Shown here: piece after piece, positions 16,087-21,087 of the stretch
How positions within the stretch are numbered: the stretch's first letter is position 1
How the letters are laid out: each line of letters begins with the position of its first letter
Assembly (NCBI GenBank): GCA_947630465.1
Contig: CANRHT010000010.1
Coordinates: forward strand, 1-21,087
Reading direction: 5' to 3'
Origin: an uncultured Pseudomonadaceae bacterium
Lineage (GTDB): Bacteria; Pseudomonadota; Gammaproteobacteria; Pseudomonadales; Pseudomonadaceae
Length of the DNA stretch: 21,087 nucleotides
Position numbers and translations under genes: made by a program
The notes under the pieces: model-generated
Seen by the model: only the letters and a program-made list of their open reading frames with translations
Told to the model about the DNA's origin: nothing
The model's database searches: none

Positions 16087-16863
16087 TTACTGAGCTTGCG
16101 CGAGACCGCGCAGCATAAATAACGCATCAGTAGCAATGTTGTGGTATTGCGCCAAAATATCAGCGGTCGACATCCAGAAAATAATCAAGCCCATGATCAG
16201 AGTCAGTGGGAAACCAATGGTGAAAATATTCAACTGCGGCGCGGCACGCGTCATCACGCCAAAGGCAATATTGATGACCAACAATGCGCTCACCGCCGGT
16301 ATAGCCAGCAACAGTGCAGCACCCATCACCCAACTGAGCCGCCCCGCCAAAATCGCAAAACTTGATATATCCAGACTTTGCCCCACCGGCAGCGTGACAA
16401 AGCTTTCCACTAACACTTCAAACACCACCAAGTGCCCGTTCATGGCTAAAAACAATAAGGTCACCAAGGTCAGTAAAAACTGCCCCAGTACGGGCACTGA
16501 AACACCCGTGGCAGGGTCCATCATCGAGGCAAAACCCAAGCCCATTTGCATGGAAATAAATTGACCGGCAAACACAAAGATATGAAAAAACAATTGCAAC
16601 GAAAAACCCAGCATCGCACCGATCAGCACTTGCTCAGCAATCAATATAATACTGCGCAAACTCAGTGCATCAACCTGTGGCATGGCGGGCAGTACCGGCA
16701 CTAACATCAGCGTAATCGCCAATGCCATATATAAACGCACCCGCTGCGGCACCAATTGTGTACCAATAATCGGCATCACCATCAATAGCGCAGCAATGCG
16801 AAACAAAGGCAGCAAAAAAGCACTGATCCAGCCAGCAATTTGCGCACTACTGAGCTCTAACAT
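16087..16863 (-). CDS. fliR: Flagellar export gate protein FliR
   Basis: Part of the FliP/FliQ/FliR core channel of the flagellar export gate. 258 residues, almost entirely hydrophobic with about six membrane segments. Typical conserved stretches are RVRLYMALAITL, QMGLGFASMMDPATG (about 105-119) and APQLNIFTIGFPLTL (about 209-223). The ATG at 16863 is 12 bases after the fliQ stop, with a weak ribosome-binding site, so coupling to fliQ is likely. Confidence 0.96.
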   Translation of the reverse strand: MLELSSAQIAGWISAFLLPLFRIAALLMVMPIIGTQLVPQRVRLYMALAITLMLVPVLPAMPQVDALSLRSIILIAEQVLIGAMLGFSLQLFFHIFVFAGQFISMQMGLGFASMMDPATGVSVPVLGQFLLTLVTLLFLAMNGHLVVFEVLVESFVTLPVGQSLDISSFAILAGRLSWVMGAALLLAIPAVSALLVINIAFGVMTRAAPQLNIFTIGFPLTLIMGLIIFWMSTADILAQYHNIATDALFMLRGLAQAQ

Positions 16864-16875
16864 GGGCGCGGCAAC

Positions 16876-17145
16876 TTAGCCAATCACATAAGGAATGCTG
16901 TGAACGAGGCGTGTTGTATATTCGATCCACTGCGCAACCAGCCAAGGCCCGAGCACAATCAAGGTGGTAAAACTGACCAGTAGCCTCGGTAAAAAGCTTA
17001 AGGTTTGCTCGTTAATTTGCGTGGCAGCCTGAAACATCGCCACCAACAAACCAATTAATAAGCTGGGCACAATAATCGAAGCCACCACTAAGGCGGTCAT
17101 CGATAAGGCTTCACGAATGATATCTACCGCAACTTCTGGTGTCAT
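16876..17145 (-). CDS. fliQ: Flagellar export gate protein FliQ
   Basis: 89-residue small membrane protein with two hydrophobic hairpin segments (about 15-38 and 52-72), part of the helical export channel around FliP/FliR. The central LVAMFQAATQINEQTLSF-type stretch is diagnostic. ATG 17145 has AGGA eight bases before it and follows the fliP stop by nine bases. Confidence 0.96.
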   Translation of the reverse strand: MTPEVAVDIIREALSMTALVVASIIVPSLLIGLLVAMFQAATQINEQTLSFLPRLLVSFTTLIVLGPWLVAQWIEYTTRLVHSIPYVIG

Positions 17146-17154
17146 AAGAGAGTC

Positions 17155-17916
17155 CTATAGCGTGCCAAAACTACTGGCTAAAGTACCGATAATCAGTGCC
17201 CAGCCATCCACTAACACAAATAGCATGATTTTAAAGGGCAAGGAAATAATCAGCGGCGAGAGCATCATCATACCCATCGCCATCAAAATACTCGCCACCA
17301 CCAGGTCAATGATCAAAAAAGGAATAAAAATCATAAAGCCGATTTGGAACGCGGTTTTAAGCTCGGACGTCACAAAAGCAGGAATCAGAATCACCAAAGG
17401 CGTTTCATCCGCTGAAGCAATATCGGTGCGCTTGGACAAACGTACAAACAACTCAAGATCGGACTCGCGGGTTTGCGCCAGCATAAAGCCACGAATCGGT
17501 TCTTCTGCGGCGGTGATGGCTTGCTGCACACTGATTTGTTCATTTAAATAGGGCTGTAAAGCATCTTGATTGATGCGATCAAACACCGGTGCCATGATAA
17601 ACAGGGTTAAAAACACGGTTAAACCGACCAAGATTTGATTGGAGGGCGTTTGCTGTAAACCCAACGCTTGGCGCAAGATGGAAAACACAATAATAATTCG
17701 GGTAAAGCAGGTCATTAACATCACAAACGCTGGGATAAAACCCAACGCCGTCATAATTAATAAGATCTGTAAGCTAACCGAATACTCTTGCTGACCTGCC
17801 GCATCCGTCGTGAGCTTAATCGCTGAAATCGATAATGGATCATCAGCCGCAAAAGCACCATTGGCAAACAATAGCAGCCCTAGAATAAGCATTAAGCGGG
17901 TCATTAAAGCGATCAT
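17155..17916 (-). CDS. fliP: Flagellar export gate protein FliP
   Basis: Forms the pentameric core of the flagellar export channel. 253 residues with a cleavable signal peptide (hydrophobic run about 7-18, probable cleavage after AFA at residue 23). Diagnostic sequences are [21 protein letters not shown] (about 66-86), [15 protein letters not shown], and [42 protein letters not shown] membrane region with a DGW near the end. ATG 17916 overlaps the fliO stop as ATGA, with AAGGA upstream. An internal ATG at residue 5 is possible. Confidence 0.97.
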   Translation of the reverse strand: MIALMTRLMLILGLLLFANGAFAADDPLSISAIKLTTDAAGQQEYSVSLQILLIMTALGFIPAFVMLMTCFTRIIIVFSILRQALGLQQTPSNQILVGLTVFLTLFIMAPVFDRINQDALQPYLNEQISVQQAITAAEEPIRGFMLAQTRESDLELFVRLSKRTDIASADETPLVILIPAFVTSELKTAFQIGFMIFIPFLIIDLVVASILMAMGMMMLSPLIISLPFKIMLFVLVDGWALIIGTLASSFGTL

Positions 17917-18383
17917 TGCGCATCCTTGGCTGAGCTTTTTAACACGCTGGCTAAACGCTGGGCGAAAGCCGAACTGATTGGGCTGTCAGGCGTCGTTACC
18001 TCAATGGGTTCTTGCAAAACATGCAGCGGCACAATAGTGCCAGGCGTCAGACCCAGTAAAATTTGTTCTTTACCCACCTGCACCAGTAGTAGGCGATCAC
18101 GCGGCCCTAAGGCTTGACTGGCTAACAAAGAAATCGCTTGATTGGCACCGCGCGTTGGCAGTGCTTGCTGGATACGTCGCACAAGCCAAGCCAACAAAAA
18201 AATCAAGCCGATAACTAAGAGCAATCCCAGTAACAGTTGCACAAGTTGGCTGCTGACCTGGCTGGGTTCGAGCAAACTGGCCGCCGCCTGCTTCTTGAGT
18301 TCAGGCTCGGCACTGGCTGTAACGACGGCATCAGCGGACCAACTCAGTGGACTCAGCAGCATCAGCATGATTAACAGACGCAT
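17913..18383 (-). CDS. fliO: Flagellar assembly protein FliO
   Basis: Bitopic membrane protein that helps assemble the FliP ring. 156 residues: a short signal-like hydrophobic N-terminus (about 1-16), a transmembrane segment at about 48-68, a basic LVRRIQQ stop-transfer, and a cytoplasmic domain with [20 protein letters not shown] characteristic of the family. It starts four bases after the fliN stop and its stop overlaps the fliP start. Confidence 0.93.
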   Translation of the reverse strand: MRLLIMLMLLSPLSWSADAVVTASAEPELKKQAAASLLEPSQVSSQLVQLLLGLLLVIGLIFLLAWLVRRIQQALPTRGANQAISLLASQALGPRDRLLLVQVGKEQILLGLTPGTIVPLHVLQEPIEVTTPDSPISSAFAQRLASVLKSSAKDAQ

Positions 18384-18387
18384 AGGC

Positions 18388-18849
18388 TTACCGTAACTTC
18401 TTAATGCGCTCGCTTGGACTGATCACATCAGTCAAACGAATACCAAACTTTTCATTGACCACCACCACTTCACCGTGGGCAATCAAGGTGCCGTTGACCA
18501 ACACATCTAAAGGCTCACCTGCCAGTCGATCCAGTTCCACCACTGAGCCTTGATTGAGCTGCAATAAGTTACGGATGGTGATATCTGCACTGCCCACTTC
18601 CATCGAGATACTCACGGGAATATCTAAAATCACATCCAAGTTGGGACCACCGGCACTGCTCATGGCTTCAACAATATTGTGTTGATCAGGAAACTCTTGC
18701 ATCGGTGCTTTCGCGGGCCCACTGCTCTGCTCCAGCATCGCATCAATATCGTCTTGATCGGTTTCACTGCCTGCTTCGGCTAAGGCTGCAGCCCACTCGT
18801 CAGCTAAGGCTTGGTCTTCACTTGAAATCTGTTCGTTTTCATCAGTCAT
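18388..18849 (-). CDS. fliN: Flagellar motor switch protein FliN
   Basis: C-ring protein that completes the rotor switch with FliM and helps dock export substrates. 153 residues: an acidic, flexible N-terminal region (1-65) and a C-terminal SpoA/SPOA domain (about 70-150) with LDVILDIPVSISMEVG, LLQLNQGSVVELDRLAGEPLDVLVNG and GEVVVVNEKFGIRLTDVIS. The ATG at 18849 has GAGA-type spacing upstream and lies 32 bases after the fliM stop. Confidence 0.97.
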   Translation of the reverse strand: MTDENEQISSEDQALADEWAAALAEAGSETDQDDIDAMLEQSSGPAKAPMQEFPDQHNIVEAMSSAGGPNLDVILDIPVSISMEVGSADITIRNLLQLNQGSVVELDRLAGEPLDVLVNGTLIAHGEVVVVNEKFGIRLTDVISPSERIKKLR

Positions 18850-18881
18850 AATCGTTTCTCAACTACCCAGTAGCACTAAAA

Positions 18882-19853
18882 TCAGCGGCTTTTTTGTACA
18901 GGACCAATCACTTGCAAAGCTAAGTTGCCATGGTTCGCCCCTAACTTGACCTTAAAGGTTGGTACACCATTGGCGCGCAGTAGCATGGTGTCCGGCATTT
19001 CCACAGGAATCACATCACCAGGCTGCATATTTAAAATATCACGCAATTTCAGCTGGCGACGCACCACAGTGGAGCGCAGCGGCACTTTCACATCTAAAAT
19101 ATCTTCGCGAATCGCTTTGCTCCAACGCTCGTCTTGGTCATCCACATCCGACTGAAAACCGGCATCAAGCATTTCACGAATCGGCTCAATCATTGAGTAC
19201 GGCAGAGTGACATGCAAATCACCACCACCACCATCGAGTTCAATATGGAAAGTCGAGATCACCACGACTTCACTGGGGCTAACAATGTTGGCCAAAGCGG
19301 GGTTCACTTCTGAGTTCATGTACTCAAAATCAACATCCAAAATAGCGTGCCAGGCTTCTTTTAAATCAACAAACGCCTGCTCTAAAACCATGCGCACGAC
19401 GCGCAACTCAGTTGGGGTAAACTCACGGCCTTCAATTTTCGCATGACGCCCATCGCCACCGAAGAAGTTATCCACCAGTTTAAATACTAAACGTGAATCA
19501 AGGATAAACAGTGCTGTACCACGCAGCGGCTTCATTTTAACCAAATTCAAACTGGTAGGTACGTACAACGAGTGCACATACTCACCAAACTTCATCACCT
19601 GCACACCGCCAACCGAAACATCCGCTGAGCGCCTCAACAGGTTAAACATACTGATACGCGTGTAACGGGCAAAACGTTCGTTGATCATCTCCAACGTTGG
19701 CATGCGCCCACGCACAATACGGTCTTGGCTGGTTAAGTCATACTGCTTAATCGAACCCGGTACGGCATCGTCGTCAGTGTCCACTAGACCATCATCAACA
19801 CCATGTAATAGCGCATCAATTTCATCTTGTGAAAGTAAATCTTGTACGGCCAT
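18882..19853 (-). CDS. fliM: Flagellar motor switch protein FliM
   Basis: Switch protein that binds phosphorylated CheY and sets rotation direction. 323 residues. The N-terminal CheY-binding peptide LSQDEIDALLHGV is at residues 7-19. The middle CheC-like domain includes FFGGDGRHAKIEGREFTPTE (GGDG about 132-135), and the C-terminal SpoA domain covers about 245-315 with LRDILNMQPGDVIPVEMPD. The start at 19853 has AGGA about ten bases upstream. Same strand and compact spacing as the neighbouring fli genes. Confidence 0.97.
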   Translation of the reverse strand: MAVQDLLSQDEIDALLHGVDDGLVDTDDDAVPGSIKQYDLTSQDRIVRGRMPTLEMINERFARYTRISMFNLLRRSADVSVGGVQVMKFGEYVHSLYVPTSLNLVKMKPLRGTALFILDSRLVFKLVDNFFGGDGRHAKIEGREFTPTELRVVRMVLEQAFVDLKEAWHAILDVDFEYMNSEVNPALANIVSPSEVVVISTFHIELDGGGGDLHVTLPYSMIEPIREMLDAGFQSDVDDQDERWSKAIREDILDVKVPLRSTVVRRQLKLRDILNMQPGDVIPVEMPDTMLLRANGVPTFKVKLGANHGNLALQVIGPVQKSR

Positions 19854-19876
19854 TTTAAGTCGTTCCTATCAAGGTG

Positions 19877-20383
19877 TTACTGCATGACAACATTGGTAAA
19901 GAGCACCTGTTCCACGACCGGTTTACCCACTTCAATGAGCGCTAATTCTTGCACGGCTACAGTGGTTTTTTGCTTGAGCAGTTCAACACCCAAAGGAGTG
20001 TTGAGTTCATCAAAATCCTGACTGGAAAACAACATCACCAACTGATTACGCAGCGTTGGCATATGAATTTTCAGCTGGTCTAGATCCGCTTTATTACGTG
20101 CCATTAACGCCACGCTTACCTGTAAGTAACGTGGTTTACCTTGGCTTTTAAAGTTGACGACAAACGCTGGCGTCAACTCTTCATAAATCGCTTGCTGCTT
20201 AACATTGACAACGTTTTCTTGAACTGGCGCGACTTCAGGTGCATTACGCCCCAAGAAGAACCATGTACCACCAACAGAAAGTCCGACTGCTGTGATCAGT
20301 GCCACAGCAGCAATAATAATGACTTTCATCTTGTTTTTTTTAGGGGCACCTGCTTGCTCAGGTGCTACCGGTTGTTGTGCCAT
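19877..20383 (-). CDS. fliL: Flagellar basal-body-associated protein FliL
   Basis: Single-pass inner-membrane protein that forms rings around the stator and supports motor torque. 168 residues: short proline/alanine-rich cytoplasmic tail with KKNKMK, transmembrane segment at about 20-44, then periplasmic stomatin-like domain with PAFVVNFKSQGKPRYLQVSVALMAR and a C-terminal QVLFTNVVMQ. ATG 20383 has GGGTG upstream. It is 66 bases downstream of the fliK stop; this spacer shows no convincing promoter. Confidence 0.94.
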   Translation of the reverse strand: MAQQPVAPEQAGAPKKNKMKVIIIAAVALITAVGLSVGGTWFFLGRNAPEVAPVQENVVNVKQQAIYEELTPAFVVNFKSQGKPRYLQVSVALMARNKADLDQLKIHMPTLRNQLVMLFSSQDFDELNTPLGVELLKQKTTVAVQELALIEVGKPVVEQVLFTNVVMQ

Positions 20384-20449
20384 GTTGCTATCACCCGTTA
20401 AAAATCATGCCAAACAGTTTAGCAGTCTATACAGGCTGTGCCTGCTTGA

Positions 20450-21087
20450 TTACGCATAATAATCAACTAATCCTGAACGCCCGTCCTCTTGCTGACGCAA
20501 TGGTGTCATCTGTTGCTGCACATCCTCGTCATTTTGACCCGATTGCGTACCGTTACCGCCACTGCGAGCCGAGGCTTGCGCCTGACTTTCAGCCTGTTGC
20601 TGAGATTGATCAGACACATTGACGTCGACGTTTTGTAGGCCTTGTTGGGCTAACAGTTCACGCAAGCGGAACATTTGTGATTCCAGCGAATCACGTACCC
20701 CAGCGTTGGCACTGGCAAAGGTCACTTGCGTCTGCTCTTGGCTCATATCGACTTTAATGTCTAAACGCCCCAGTTCTGCAGGATCAAGTTTGATTTCAGC
20801 TGATTTCAGATTTTGCGCTGACATCCACATCACCTTATCAGTCACCTCCTGCGTCCAGCCCGGCTGCTGCATGGCAATCGGTGCTCCCGGAACTTGTCGA
20901 ACCTGCTGCGCAGCCAATAACGACTCTTGACGCGGCTGCATATCGGCACGAATGGTATCGGTTGGGGTGACGGCTTTATTATTGAGCAAGGTGTCCGGTG
21001 CTGCCTTGACTGTTTCCGACATGGCCGCGACGGTGCTTTTTTCTGCTGCAACTTTCTCAGCAAAATTCTCACTGTTTTTCCCTGCCG
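20450..21087 (-). CDS. fliK: Flagellar hook-length control protein FliK, 5' end missing
   Basis: C-terminal part of the molecular ruler that measures hook length and triggers the FlhB substrate switch. The frame stays open to the right edge (it reads AGKNSENFAEKVAAEKSTVA before the Met codon at 21022), so that Met is internal and about 211 residues are visible. The Flg_hook domain is present: VMWMSAQNLKSAEIKLDPAELGRLDIKV-type segment with QVTFASANAGVRDSLESQMFRLRELLAQQGL, ending at NVDVNVSD. The tail after it is rich in Gln, Ser and Gly, as usual for FliK. The export and ruler N-terminus is outside the window. Confidence 0.94.
   Translation of the reverse strand, partial: AGKNSENFAEKVAAEKSTVAAMSETVKAAPDTLLNNKAVTPTDTIRADMQPRQESLLAAQQVRQVPGAPIAMQQPGWTQEVTDKVMWMSAQNLKSAEIKLDPAELGRLDIKVDMSQEQTQVTFASANAGVRDSLESQMFRLRELLAQQGLQNVDVNVSDQSQQQAESQAQASARSGGNGTQSGQNDEDVQQQMTPLRQQEDGRSGLVDYYA

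Noticed and set aside
20384..20449. Possible sigma-54 promoter before fliL (TTGGCATGATTTTTAA on the minus strand)
   Set aside because: The GG of the -24 element is present, but the position ten bases on is AA rather than the needed GC, so it does not meet the sigma-54 rule.

Overview
The window comes from a gammaproteobacterium close to Pseudomonas. PhoP, PhoQ, PsrA, CysB, NagZ, the SCP2-like protein and the whole fliK-to-flhB block read as Pseudomonas-type orthologues. The DNA looks less GC-rich than typical Pseudomonas, with many A/T-rich spacers, which would suit a lower-GC lineage of the Pseudomonadaceae. That placement is inference from remembered family sequences; no search was run. No tRNA, rRNA, insertion sequence, prophage or CRISPR array was seen.

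Layout, left half. The window opens in the 3' end of fabB (1-338, +), closed by a bidirectional terminator. An sohB-acuI pair follows on the minus strand (1402 down from 2456). A 391-bp regulatory spacer leads to a small SCP2-domain gene (2848-3162, +), which shares a strong bidirectional terminator with speE (-). cysB (-) is divergent from a phosphopantetheinyl transferase gene (5367-6089, +), and the spacer between them carries an inverted repeat. Next comes a compact minus-strand unit, psrA - YkuD-domain gene - nagZ - methylthioinosine phosphorylase, with overlapping or nearly touching genes. uppP (-) lies just upstream of it.

Layout, right half. A chemoreceptor gene (10408-12042, +) has a well-matched flagellar sigma-28 (FliA) promoter and is followed by sprT (+). 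phoP-phoQ (-) come next. From 14937 to the right edge runs the flagellar operon fliK-fliL-fliM-fliN-fliO-fliP-fliQ-fliR-flhB (-), with fliK cut by the window edge.

How the genes work together. FliK, FliO/P/Q/R and FlhB form the flagellar type III export apparatus and its length control. FliM/N form the switch ring, FliL supports the stator, and the chemoreceptor feeds the same motility system. NagZ acts in cytoplasmic peptidoglycan recycling; the YkuD protein beside it has no signal peptide and so may be a cytoplasmic L,D-carboxypeptidase. UppP recycles the lipid carrier for cell-wall synthesis. FabB, PsrA and the phosphopantetheinyl transferase relate to fatty-acid synthesis and sensing. SpeE and the methylthioinosine phosphorylase form and salvage the by-product methylthioadenosine.

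Most of the window is conserved housekeeping DNA and I do not see a clear novel multi-gene system. The points worth a second look are the leaderless YkuD gene in the nagZ operon, short tandem repeats that start exactly at the stop codons of two adjacent genes, the sigma-28 promoter with an overlapping inverted repeat, the structured sohB/SCP2 spacer (possible small RNA or long leader), the cysB-side inverted repeat, and the unusual neighbours of phoPQ and psrA.
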